Positions 48,415 to 56,544 of a stretch of DNA of 64,000 nt are shown here, one piece after another. The notes under the pieces are model-generated. The model saw only the letters and a program-made list of their open reading frames with translations. It made no database searches and was not told where the DNA came from. Source of the DNA: an uncultured Rubrobacteraceae bacterium. GTDB lineage: Bacteria > Actinomycetota > Rubrobacteria > Rubrobacterales > Rubrobacteraceae. Position 1 is the stretch's first letter; every line of letters starts with the position of its first letter. The translations under genes were made by a program, and so were the position numbers. The stretch is taken from positions 24,071 to 88,070 of the forward strand of contig CADCVE010000060.1 in NCBI GenBank assembly GCA_902806065.1, written 5' to 3'.

Positions 48415-48524
48415 TTTCGTCCTTCCGTGATGCGATTTTTGGAATCCGTACCCTCTATGCCGGGGGTGGTGGTTATTCTACTACCGGCCTGGGGACGGCC
48501 GGGTTTGGGTGGAAGTTACTCTTG

Positions 48525-48530
48525 TATAAT
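48525..48530 (+). promoter_or_regulatory. -10 box (TATAAT) for a leaderless NifU-like transcript
   Basis: A perfect TATAAT ends six bases before ATG 48537, placing the transcript start on the codon. The surrounding CTTGTATAATC recurs before the Yip1-like gene at 56545. Confidence 0.6.
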
Positions 48531-48536
48531 CGGGGT

Positions 48537-48779
48537 ATGGATGGCGCGGGAGATATGCGGCGGCGGATCGAGAGAGCCCTCGATAAGGTGCGACCGGCAC
48601 TCAGGGCGGATGGTGGCGATGCTCGTATCGTCGAATGCGACGAGGCTAGCGGAAACGTCAGCATCGAGATGCTTGGCGCATGCGGGGGATGCCCTCTCAG
48701 CCAACTCGACTTCGTCTACGCTATAGAGGCCCTGATCCGGCGCGAAGTCCCCGAAGTCCGGGATATAGTGGCGGTCTAG
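48537..48779 (+). CDS. NifU-like iron-sulfur scaffold (C-terminal domain type)
   Basis: About 80 residues: MRRRIERALDKVRPALRADGG, DARIVECDEASGNVSIEMLG, then the cluster-binding GACGGCPLSQLDFVYAIEAL with the CxxC pair. Such proteins assemble and deliver Fe-S clusters. ATG 48537 is chosen over an ATG fifteen bases earlier because a TATAAT box lies between them. Divergent from the peptidase operon. Standalone Nfu-type proteins like this are common in actinobacteria. Confidence 0.87.
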   Translation: MDGAGDMRRRIERALDKVRPALRADGGDARIVECDEASGNVSIEMLGACGGCPLSQLDFVYAIEALIRREVPEVRDIVAV

Positions 48780-48810
48780 GAGCCTCCTGTAGATGCTCTT
48801 AGGCCGCCAC

Positions 48811-48850
48811 TCCTGGGCGGGTGGCGTGCAGAGTGCCCGGCGGCATCGTC
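48811..48850 (-). pseudogene. 3' fragment matching the membrane protein gene at 55837-56370
   Basis: On the minus strand the DNA reads MPPGTLHATR, against MPPGTLRATR at the end of the protein encoded at 55837-56370; about 36 bases match with a few changes, and nothing upstream matches. It is not an expressed gene. Confidence 0.6.
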
Positions 48851-48894
48851 CCTCGCACCCCGCGACACGCGATTACCTTGGTTATTTTGTCGAT

Positions 48895-49614
48895 CTACCG
48901 GTTACGGTTTCTGAGATAGCGTCTGAGGCAAGCGTAGGCCACGGTGGCAAAGATGGCCAAACCGCCAAGTGCCACATAGATTCCCGGTCCCGGTGAAGCT
49001 CCGCCGAGGTAGACGAACACGAAGGTTCCAGGGGCCATTCCCAAGGCTGTGGCCAAGAGGAACTTCTTGAACGGGATGGCGCTCAAACCCGCAGCGTAGC
49101 TTATGGCGTCGAAGGAGATCAGGGGTATGAGCCGTAGGACGAAGATCATGAGGGCGCCGTGCTCTTCAGCGTAGCGGTCGAGCCTCCTGGCCCGGTCGCT
49201 ACCGGCGACGAACCTTCGGCCGAACCTCCGCGAGAGCGCGAAGCTTCCCGCGCCCCCGAGAAGCGCTCCTAGCCAGGTCAGAACGAACCCCTCGAAGACG
49301 CCGAAGCAGTAACCGCCGGCGACCGCCACGGCCGGGGCGGGCAGCGGCGCCACGATAGCCTGGACGACGAGCAAGAGCACGTACACGGCCGGGGCCAGAA
49401 GACCCGCGCCTTGTACCGTCTGCTGGATCCGCTCCCGGTCGGAGAAAAGCTCCCATAACAGGCGCCCTTCGCCGGACCACCACAGGGCCAGGACCGCAGT
49501 CCCGAGCGCCACCGCGCTTAACAGCCAACCGGCGAGTCCCCAAACGGTGAGTGCACGCACGAGGGCTCGCAGGAGCCTGCCCGGTTGGCGTGGTGCGGGT
49601 TCCAACGAGCTCAC
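48895..49614 (-). CDS. TVP38/TMEM64 (VTT domain) membrane protein
   Basis: A 239-residue DedA-like membrane protein: helices near residues 25-48, 72-100, 105-130, 150-178 and 195-222. The VTT core is seen as VQAIVAPLPAPAVAVAGGYCFG, WLGALLGGAGSFALSRRFGR and LRLIPLISFDAISYAAGLS. These proteins are lipid scramblases or transporters of the cytoplasmic membrane. ATG 49614 is the likely start. Single gene. Confidence 0.88.
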   Translation of the reverse strand: MSSLEPAPRQPGRLLRALVRALTVWGLAGWLLSAVALGTAVLALWWSGEGRLLWELFSDRERIQQTVQGAGLLAPAVYVLLLVVQAIVAPLPAPAVAVAGGYCFGVFEGFVLTWLGALLGGAGSFALSRRFGRRFVAGSDRARRLDRYAEEHGALMIFVLRLIPLISFDAISYAAGLSAIPFKKFLLATALGMAPGTFVFVYLGGASPGPGIYVALGGLAIFATVAYACLRRYLRNRNR

Positions 49615-49692
49615 TTATCCTCCGGAGATACCTGTTACCTTATGATCTTCAAGTCTGTGCGGGATCAGGGCGAGGAAATCCATTCTCGGAAA

Positions 49693-50358
49693 CTATTGCA
49701 CCCGGGGTGAAGGTTGCTCCGCGGCAGCGTCCCTTCCCGTCAGGAGCACTAGGCCCATCCAGGCTATCGCTCCGAAGAAGAGAATATCGGAAGCTGTGCC
49801 CACTACGTACAGCAAGACGCTGGGGGGGCCTCCTCCGGACAGGAGGTTGAGTAACAAGGCGACCACTGCGCCAGCTATAAGCAGTAAAGCAGCCAGGCGT
49901 GGGTAAATTCTCGCCCGCAGGACGGCCACTCCGAACAAGATCCATCCTAGGTTAACTAACCCGAAGGACAATAAGCCGCCGAAGATAACCACCCCTGGCG
50001 GTTCTGTCTCCAACAATTCGGGGGCCTCACTCGCAATCGCCGGTGAGATGAAGGATTCGGACCAGATGGCACCCTGAGCTAGCACCCCGCCGAAAAAGGC
50101 AACCAGGAAAGCGATTAGCCCTAGGACTCCCATAGCTTCCGGCCGGTGGGCGTAGAGACCTACCAAGCCCAACAGCACCAGCGGCCCGCCGACAAGCAAG
50201 AGTGCGGAAGTAAGGTGAAAGCCGAACGAGGTGAAGAATTCGCTGGGGCTTGCATCAAAGTCTACCGTCAACAGGTCGATGAGGTCCGCGATTATGAACA
50301 GCGCTGCGCCCAGTATGGCTGCCAGCCCTCCCAACCGGATGAGGTTCGAATACGACAC
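49693..50358 (-). CDS. Six-helix membrane protein, DUF4386-like
   Basis: About 221 residues with hydrophobic segments near residues 7-25, 45-65, 75-98, 125-148, 155-175 and 185-207. It starts YSNLIRLGGLAAILGAALFI, like DUF4386 or related conserved membrane proteins of unknown function. GTG 50358 has GGAAAGGAG seven bases upstream. Single gene; no partner is evident. Confidence 0.65.
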   Translation of the reverse strand: MSYSNLIRLGGLAAILGAALFIIADLIDLLTVDFDASPSEFFTSFGFHLTSALLLVGGPLVLLGLVGLYAHRPEAMGVLGLIAFLVAFFGGVLAQGAIWSESFISPAIASEAPELLETEPPGVVIFGGLLSFGLVNLGWILFGVAVLRARIYPRLAALLLIAGAVVALLLNLLSGGGPPSVLLYVVGTASDILFFGAIAWMGLVLLTGRDAAAEQPSPRVQ

Positions 50359-50520
50359 GTAGCTCTCCTTTCCCACTAGCGACTCCACTACTACTGGTAA
50401 TCATGCCGGAGTGCAGGACCCGATGCACCTCTCGTAAGCTCGAAGGCGAGGAGGATGCCAGAAAGGTCGAAACTACTACGCCCGATCTTCTGTGGCTGGC
50501 CTGCTTCTCTCGCCCTGGTC

Positions 50521-51072
50521 TCAGCTACTTCTGGTTTGGAAGTACCAGATGTACCTCTCACTCATCTCTTGACCGGCCGAGTTCGTGACCGTGCCTTCGA
50601 TAGTAGCCTCGTACCATTGGTTCTTCGCGAGCCTCTTCGCGGGATCCAGCTTGACCTTCCTCGTGGACGCGTCGTAGCTTACCTTCGCTGGTACCGTCGA
50701 AATCCAGGTGCATGGGATCGTCAACTCTGCATCTATGGAGCAGTCGCTAAGGACCTCCTTCAGCCGGACGGTCTTGCGGTTCAGGGTGTCTTTGTCCATC
50801 CTCTGGGAAAACGTGGCGGTGATGTTGGCGTCACGGTCGAATCCCGTCGCATGGTTAGCGGGCTTCGCCTTGGTTACGGTGGGTCCGTCGGACGGTGCCT
50901 GGCACTCAGGATTACACGCTTCTTGGGCCGAGGCGGAGCCATAGGCCATCAGCACAGCGACAATGGCCGCCGCCATTGCCGTTAATATGGCGAATATTCT
51001 GAAGTTGAGGTAGTTGGGCCCTCCGCGTCGTCCCGGGAGCCTCTCGTTATGGTGGTTTATCGTAGTCCTCAT
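50521..51072 (-). CDS. Exported protein with an SbsA-like Ig (Big_5) domain
   Basis: A 183-residue protein. Residues 25-50 form a signal peptide ending in AYGSASAQEA; the mature part has one Big_5 domain (PANHATGFDRDANITATFSQRMDKDTLN in parts, then VSYDASTRKVKLDPAKRLAKNQWYEATIEGTVTNSAG in parts, and YIWYFQT). Such domains occur in surface-layer and adhesive proteins. GGAGGAAG precedes ATG 51072. Its upstream region carries a pair of hairpin repeats and a block shared with the subtilase gene, suggesting common control. Role otherwise unknown. Confidence 0.82.
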   Translation of the reverse strand: MRTTINHHNERLPGRRGGPNYLNFRIFAILTAMAAAIVAVLMAYGSASAQEACNPECQAPSDGPTVTKAKPANHATGFDRDANITATFSQRMDKDTLNRKTVRLKEVLSDCSIDAELTIPCTWISTVPAKVSYDASTRKVKLDPAKRLAKNQWYEATIEGTVTNSAGQEMSERYIWYFQTRSS

Positions 51073-51112
51073 CTTCCTCCGCCCTTTCCGTTATCTAATC
51101 TCTGCGAGACGG

Positions 51113-51217
51113 GGAGCGAGGGACCCTGCCCCGTCGGGTAAGATCCCGCTCCGCCTGCGGACCGTATTGGTAGCTGGAGTGAGGACCCTGCTCCTTCGGG
51201 TAAGAAACCCGCCCCGC
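51113..51217 (-). ncRNA. Tandem hairpin element in the leader of the Ig-like protein gene
   Basis: Two similar ~37-base units, 51118-51154 and 51181-51217, lie 45-145 bases before ATG 51072. On the transcribed strand each has a first hairpin (CGGGTTTCTTACCCG or CGGGATCTTACCCG), then A and one base, then GGAG or GGGG, CAGGGTCC and a CTCC or CCCC that can pair back. The differences keep the pairing possible. It does not match a riboswitch class I can name. A structured regulatory RNA is inferred. Confidence 0.5.
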
Positions 51218-51230
51218 TCTCGCCACGACG

Positions 51231-51330
51231 TACTCAGTAGTATGGAGGACGACAAAGGGGCCTGTCTGTCGGTCAAGTGGTCATATTTCTCGGATTCTTG
51301 TCGGTCAAGTGGCTATATTTTTGTAGACTC
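51231..51330 (-). promoter_or_regulatory. Upstream block A: two 14-base direct repeats, shared with block B before the subtilase
   Basis: TGTCGGTCAAGTGG occurs at 51267-51280 and 51299-51312, 32 bases apart (about three helical turns). The same pair, as TGTCGGTCAGGTGG, is in block B (52793-52890), and similarity covers about 100 bases in all. It lies about 160 bases before the Ig-like gene. An operator for a dimeric or cooperative regulator, perhaps the neighbouring LuxR-type response regulator, is inferred. Confidence 0.65.
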
Positions 51331-51456
51331 CCCACCCACGACGCTAGAGCTGTCACTATTCACCGAGATGCCGAGATGCCGCTAACCAGAAGAGATCCGG
51401 TGGTACGAGCGGCGGCAGAGACCGATGTCGGTGTGCCGCCGCCCTCCCCGCGCCGG

Positions 51457-52749
51457 TTACGGCGAGACGCTGCTGTTGGCGTTGATCCGGCCCTTCGTCC
51501 AGTACTTGCCGGTACCGGAGATCTTGTCAGCCTTGCTCTCGATGCGGTCGCGGACGCAGGTGGCTTTGTTGTCGGTAGTTGTATCGCAGAGGCCGCTCGA
51601 CCAGACTAGGCCGACGACTCCGGCGACGTGCGGCGAGGCCATCGACGTACCGCTCTTTGTCCCGTACCCACCGCCGAGCGTAGTCGAGAGGATGCTCTGG
51701 CCGGGCGCCGCGACGTCGACCCAGGAGCCGTAGTTGGACCACCAGTACCTGGCGTCGTTGTGGTCGGTGCCGGCGACGGCGATCACGTTGGTGTAGGCGG
51801 CGGGGTAGTGGAGCTTGCTCGTCTTATTGTTGCCGGCGGCGGCGGCCAGGACCACACCCTTGCCCCAGGCGTAGTCTACCGCCAGCCTCTGGGTATCCGA
51901 GCTCCCCGTGCTGCCCAAAGACATGTTGATCGCCTTTGCGCCATTGTCGGCGGCCCAGGTGATGCCGTTGGAGACCCACGAGGTTGCCCCGCTCCCGCTG
52001 TCGCCCAAGACCTTGACGTTGTAGAGGGAGCAGCCCGAGCACGTGCCCGCGACGCCGAGGCTGTTGCTGGTAACGGCGGCGGCGCTCCCGGCGACGTGCG
52101 TCCCGTGGCCCTGCTTGTCGTCGGCGGTCGAGCTGTCCGTGAAGTTCACGGATTTGGTGACCTTGCCCTCCAGGTCCTTGTGGCTCTGGCTGATGCCGGT
52201 GTCGAGGATGGCGATCGGGACGGTGCTATTCCCGGTGGTGCGGTCCCAGGCCTCGAAGGCGTCGATGTCGGCGTCGCTCTTCCCGCCGGTCTGGCCGGTG
52301 TTGTTGTACTGCCACTGCTTGCTTGCGTCCGGGTCGTTCGTCGCCGCGACGGCCTCTACGATGCCGTTTACCTCGGCGAACTGGACGTTTGGGTTACGCT
52401 CGTAGGCGGCGGCACGAGCCTGTTCCTGGCCTGCGGGCACGCCGACGACCCGGACATCGATCCCGCGGATGACCTCTTTCTCCTGACCACCACTCCGCCG
52501 GTGGGTATCGGCGATAGCCTGGCCACGCGTGCCGGGCTTGAACTTCACCAGGATCTCGCCGGGGACGATGCCCTCCGGTGGCACTTCTCCTGGCGCCGGT
52601 TGGGCCTTCGCCGGGTCGATGCCCGTGCTCAGCAGCGTCAACAGGGCCGCCAGGGTCACCGCGAGCGCGATGATAAGCCAGCGCAAAACCTGTCCTTTTC
52701 GCGTCATCGTGGCACCGACCCCCAATATCGAAACAACGTGTCTATGCAC
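51457..52749 (-). CDS. Secreted subtilisin-like serine protease (S8, thermitase-like)
   Basis: A 430-residue preproprotein. A signal anchor at about residues 22-48 (VLRWLIIALAVTLAALLTLL) is followed by an inhibitor-like propeptide (GEILVKFKPGTRGQAIAD) and the S8 domain: catalytic Asp in IAILDTGISQSH, His in GHGTHVAGSAAA, oxyanion Asn in AAAAGNN, Ser in KSGTSMASPHVAG. All three catalytic residues are present. Two Cys pairs (TCSGC; LCDTTT...TCVRD) may form disulfides. GTG 52749 has GGAAG before it. Preceded by block B, shared with the Ig-like protein. An extracellular degradative protease. Confidence 0.93.
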   Translation of the reverse strand: MHRHVVSILGVGATMTRKGQVLRWLIIALAVTLAALLTLLSTGIDPAKAQPAPGEVPPEGIVPGEILVKFKPGTRGQAIADTHRRSGGQEKEVIRGIDVRVVGVPAGQEQARAAAYERNPNVQFAEVNGIVEAVAATNDPDASKQWQYNNTGQTGGKSDADIDAFEAWDRTTGNSTVPIAILDTGISQSHKDLEGKVTKSVNFTDSSTADDKQGHGTHVAGSAAAVTSNSLGVAGTCSGCSLYNVKVLGDSGSGATSWVSNGITWAADNGAKAINMSLGSTGSSDTQRLAVDYAWGKGVVLAAAAGNNKTSKLHYPAAYTNVIAVAGTDHNDARYWWSNYGSWVDVAAPGQSILSTTLGGGYGTKSGTSMASPHVAGVVGLVWSSGLCDTTTDNKATCVRDRIESKADKISGTGKYWTKGRINANSSVSP

Positions 52750-52792
52750 CCGATCTTCCTTTGTCGTAACCGTCCCCGCGCTTGCGACGCGA

Positions 52793-52890
52793 CTCGCTAA
52801 GTATGAGGGTGATATAGGGGCACTGTCTGTCGGTCAGGTGGCCATATTTTGCGGATTCTTGTCGGTCAGGTGGCCTTTCTTTGTAGTCCG
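52793..52890 (-). promoter_or_regulatory. Upstream block B: two 14-base direct repeats before the subtilase gene
   Basis: TGTCGGTCAGGTGG at 52828-52841 and 52860-52873, again 32 bases apart, with the intervening GCGGATTCT nearly as in block A. It starts about 45 bases before the subtilase start codon, so it covers the promoter region. Confidence 0.68.
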
Positions 52891-52910
52891 GGCAGTGCCG
52901 GGGGGAGTTC

Positions 52911-53636
52911 CTAGCGCTCCTCCTGCTCCAGCAGGCCGAGCTCGATGGCCCGAACAGCCGCCTGGGTGCGGTCGGAGACCTTGAGCTTCTTCATGATGCG
53001 CTGTACGTAGGTCTTGGTCGACGAGAGGCTGATCAGCAGGGACTGCGCGATCTGCCGGTTCGTGTTACCCGTGGCGAGCAACCCCACGATCTCGAGTTCT
53101 CTAGCCGAAAGCGGTTCCGCCGGCGGCTTGGAAGGAGGCTCGTGGCGCCCCCCGGCGGGTTCGGCGGCTGGCTCTGTCTGTTTGCCCGTCTCGTCGGCCA
53201 CGCGTTTGAGCAGGCGCATGGCGAGTCCTCCGTTCAGCGGGGAGTCACCGCCCAGGACCTTGCGCACCGAGTCGAGCAACTCGTGCCTGGAGGACTCTTT
53301 GAGTACATAGCCGGCGGCGCCTGCCCTCACGGCGTCGAGCAGGTAGTCCGGGTCTTCGTGGGAGGTCACCATCAGGATGCTCGTGGTCGGGAACTCGGCC
53401 TTGATCGCCCGGGTCGCTTCCAGACCGTTCATCTCAGGCATCCTTATATCCATCAGGACCAGGTCCGGGCCGTACTCGCGGCACAGCTCCAGGGCCTCCC
53501 GGCCGTTCTCCGCCTCGCCCACCACCTCCAGGTCCGGCTCGCCCATCAGCATGGTCCTGGTCCCCTCCCTGACCAGGTCGTGGTCATCGGCAATGAGCAA
53601 CCGGGCAGGAGCAGTAGACGAGCTTTCACCTTGCAT
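52911..53636 (-). CDS. LuxR/NarL-family response regulator
   Basis: A 241-residue two-component regulator. Receiver domain at about residues 11-128: LLIADDHDLVREG with the acidic pocket, the phospho-acceptor Asp in DLVLMDIRMPEMNG, TSHED and GAAGYVLKES. A Pro/Glu-rich linker leads to the LuxR HTH at about 175-235 (LSARELEIVGLLATGNTNRQ, IAQSLLISLSSTKTYVQRIM). ATG 53636 overlaps the end of the kinase gene, so they are one operon. Targets may be the two 32-base-spaced repeat blocks nearby; that link is inference. Confidence 0.93.
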   Translation of the reverse strand: MQGESSSTAPARLLIADDHDLVREGTRTMLMGEPDLEVVGEAENGREALELCREYGPDLVLMDIRMPEMNGLEATRAIKAEFPTTSILMVTSHEDPDYLLDAVRAGAAGYVLKESSRHELLDSVRKVLGGDSPLNGGLAMRLLKRVADETGKQTEPAAEPAGGRHEPPSKPPAEPLSARELEIVGLLATGNTNRQIAQSLLISLSSTKTYVQRIMKKLKVSDRTQAAVRAIELGLLEQEER

Positions 53637-55620
53637 GGTCGGTATCCTTTCCCTCGGGCGCGGTGTGTAAGGGCACCTCCGCCACGAGCGTGGTACCGGC
53701 GCCTGGCCTGCTGGTCATCTCGAGCTCTCCCCCGAGAAGCTCGACCCTCTCTCGCATGCCGGAGAGGCCCACACGCTCTCCCAGGCCCCCGGCTCCCCCC
53801 GTTGCCGCCGACGGGTCGAACCCGCGCCCCTCGTCCCGGACTTCGAGGCGGATCCTTCTCCTTGAGTCCTGGCGCGTCAGGGTGATGCGTGCCTTCCTGG
53901 TCCGGGCGTGCTTTCGCACGTTGGTGAGTGCCTCCTGGGTGACCCTGTAGAGCGCCACCTCGATCTCGTGGCCAAGGCGATTCTCTCCGAGGTCTTACTG
54001 GTAATAGATCTCCCAGCCCTCCTTCGCGAGTTCTTCGATCTGCAACTTGATAGCGGCCGCCAGGCCGAAGTCGTCCAGAACCGCGGGTCGCAGGCCCTCG
54101 ATGATGCGCCGGGTCTCTTTCACCGTCCGCTGGGCCAGCGCGAGCGCCCGGTCCAGCTCCCCTTCGCCCACCACCGAGCCCGGTGGGTGCTTGTAGGCGA
54201 AGTTTTGCAGATGCTGGTGGGTTGCGACCGCGACCTGGGTGGGTCCATCATGCACCTCGTAAGCCACCCTCCGGCGCTCCTCTTCCTGGGCCGCCACCAG
54301 CTTGCCGACCAGCTCCTTCAGGCGGCGCTCGCGGTCGATAAGCTGGGCGGTACGCTCGGCGACCTGCTCCTCTAAAGTCTCGTTGAGGCGCCGGATCTCT
54401 TTTTCGGCCTCCGTGCGCTTGGTGATGTCGCGGGCGATAGTCGAGGCGCCCGTGACGTTCCCCGCGGAATCCCTTATTGGAGAGACGGTTATGGAAACGT
54501 GGACCCGGCCGCCGTCCTTCCTGACCCGCGTGGTCTCGTAGTGATCCACACGCTCCCCCTGGCGGGCCTTGTCCAGTATGGCCGGTAGTTCGAAGGGGAG
54601 GTCGGGCGGTATCAGGACGGAGATGGATCTGCCCACTACCTCCTGCGCGGAGTAGCCGTAGATACTCTGCGCACCTGAGTTCCAGCTCGTGATGATGCCT
54701 TCCAGGGTCTTGCCGATTATGGCGTCGTCCGAGGACTCTACTATGGACGCAAGTTGGGAACGCGCCTCCTCAGCCTGCTTGCGGTCGGTCATATCCCGGA
54801 TCGAACTCACGCGGACATCGCGGCTTCCGTAGCAGAACGCCTTTCCGCGTACCTCCAACTTCAGGGGCGTGCTATCCTTCCTCAAGCCCACGATCTCGTA
54901 GGGCTCTTCAAGCCCGGAGAGGATGTTTCTTTGCACCAGGTCGTGGTACTCGGGGTTGATAAAATCCAGGACGGACCTGCCCAACACCTCCTGCCGTTCG
55001 TACCCGAGCATGTCTAGGAGAACTTGGTTCGCCTGCAGGATCTCGCCCCCGTCGGTAATAAGGATGCCCTCGAAAGCCGCCTCGGCCAGGGCTTTGAGGC
55101 GCTCCTCGCTCTCTCTTAACGCTTCCACGGCCCGCTTGCGCTCGGTGACGTCGCGAACGATGGCGAGCACGTAAGGCCCTGCCTCGCCGTTAGCGCCGCC
55201 GTTCGTGGGCCTCGCGTTGTGCCCGCGCTCGATAGGGTTCAAGGATAGCTCGATCTGGATCTCTTCCCCGTACTTCGTTACAGCGGGTAGATCAAGCAGC
55301 GCGTGCGCGTCGATGTACACTCCATGGCCCGTCTCGCCGTAACGGGCCATGCCTGTCCGGTGCCGGGCCTTGAGGGAACCGGGGACCAGCGCCTCGACAC
55401 GCAACCCACTAAGGGCCTCGGAGGTCGAGTACCCGAAGACGCGCGTAGCGGCCGGATTCCACAAGACTATTTGCTCTGTTTTGGTATCCGCGACGATAAC
55501 CGCGTCCCGGACTCTCTCGAAGAGATTGCCTATCCCCAAGTCCTCGGGGCGCATGGCTGCAGAAGCATTGAAAACATGCGTCGATGCCTCACGGGTCGTG
55601 CTTCCGTCTATCGGTTCCAA
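53626..55620 (-). pseudogene. PAS-containing sensor histidine kinase interrupted by an in-frame stop
   Basis: Residues 1-541 hold three PAS domains (about 20-160, 168-285, 290-415; ends DVTERKRAVEAL, DMTDRKQAEEA, DITKRTEAEKE), a coiled coil and a HisKA_3 dimerisation domain whose phospho-acceptor His is in RRVAYEVHDGPTQVAVATHQ. A TAA at 53995-53997 follows EGWEIYYQ. In the same frame the code goes on DLGENRLGHEIEVALYRVTQ, then the ATPase domain (RDEGRGFDPSA, GLSGMRERVELLGGELE). GAA to TAA would be a one-base change. The full gene is 664 codons. Without read-through the ATPase part could only come from re-initiation at GTG 53958. Start TTG 55620 with GGGAGG upstream. Neighbour of the LuxR-type regulator. 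Confidence 0.9.
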
Positions 55621-55836
55621 CCTACGGCCTCCCTACCCCGCACTATGATCTTCCGTGTTTTCATACTTATACTTATGCTGCCGCCTAAAGGCAGTTGTTA
55701 CGAACATATCCAGAAATCTTGGGCCGCACAAGGGTTTCTCGAAAAAACTCTAAAAGTGTAGTAAGAAAAAGCTGACCGGGCAGAGGTTAGATGTGGTTGT
55801 TTGTAAGCCTAAGTGGCTGTAGAGAGCTCTAAAAAG

Positions 55837-56370
55837 CTACTGCTGCTCCTGGCGGGTGGCGCGCAGGGTGCCCGGCGGCATTGCTTCGCGGGCTACTGAG
55901 AGTGAGTCGGTGGCGCGCTTGCGGGCGGAGCGCAGCCGGAGGCGCCTTATGGGGCCGGAGGTCTTTGATTCCTCGTTAATGAGGTGTGTCAGTGTGATCA
56001 TGTCGTTCACGCACGCTCTGTAGCCTAGCGCGCACATCTCGACCTGTACCTCGGAGGGCGACTCCAGAAGGGTGCGGTGTATCTCATCGGCGCGCTCGAC
56101 TATTAGGCGCGAGAGTTCCTCTGGGGTGCCGCCTTCTGTCTGCTGGGGCCTGTACCCCACGATGGCCTCTGGAGAGAGCCGGCGCGCCCGGTACCCGGGG
56201 TTCCCCGAGGCGTGGTGCAAGAGTAGCGCCGCGACGAGCGTGAGCGGCAGAATCGGGAGGAGCAGGAGCGCCAGCCGATCAGAGACTAGCCAACCGGGTG
56301 GCATGAACCAGAGCAGGCCGATGACCACCGCCTCGACCACCAGCACGAGCCCCAGATATAGCTTGTTCAT
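55837..56370 (-). CDS. Two-helix membrane protein of unknown function
   Basis: About 177 residues: two transmembrane segments at about residues 3-24 and 32-52, then a cytosolic helical part (EELSRLIVERADEIHRTLLESP and ACVNDMITLTHLINEESKTSG in parts) ending MPPGTLRATRQEQQ. No known domain. ATG 56370 is favoured; AGAGGTG precedes it. Divergent from a Yip1-like gene. A short copy of its 3' end lies at 48811-48850. Confidence 0.6.
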   Translation of the reverse strand: MNKLYLGLVLVVEAVVIGLLWFMPPGWLVSDRLALLLLPILPLTLVAALLLHHASGNPGYRARRLSPEAIVGYRPQQTEGGTPEELSRLIVERADEIHRTLLESPSEVQVEMCALGYRACVNDMITLTHLINEESKTSGPIRRLRLRSARKRATDSLSVAREAMPPGTLRATRQEQQ

Positions 56371-56532
56371 CTCTCCGGCACCTCTTTGCACGCCATCAGC
56401 CTCTAGTCTAAGTTTTCGCGGGCTGTTGCGCAACAGCTTTGTGTAACACTCTTGTAAAAAAAGTACGTGGATCTTGTACCTCACACCTCTCCGGCGCTTG
56501 TGATGTTCCCCCAGTATTCATTGCCTACCTTG

Positions 56533-56538
56533 TATAAT
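56533..56538 (+). promoter_or_regulatory. -10 box (TATAAT) for a leaderless Yip1-like transcript
   Basis: A perfect TATAAT ends six bases before GTG 56545, in the same CTTGTATAATC context as the box before the NifU-like gene. Confidence 0.6.
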
Positions 56539-56544
56539 CCGCTT

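Noticed and set aside
51113..51217. Known riboswitch class (glycine or cyclic-di-AMP) in the Ig-like gene leader
   Set aside because: A CCGAAGGAGCA stretch recalls the glycine aptamer, but the rest of that consensus is missing, and the cyclic-di-AMP consensus is not met, so no class is claimed.
51628..52800. 390-codon plus-strand frame opposite the subtilase
   Set aside because: Low-complexity Gly/Ala/Val/Arg product typical of high-GC antisense frames.
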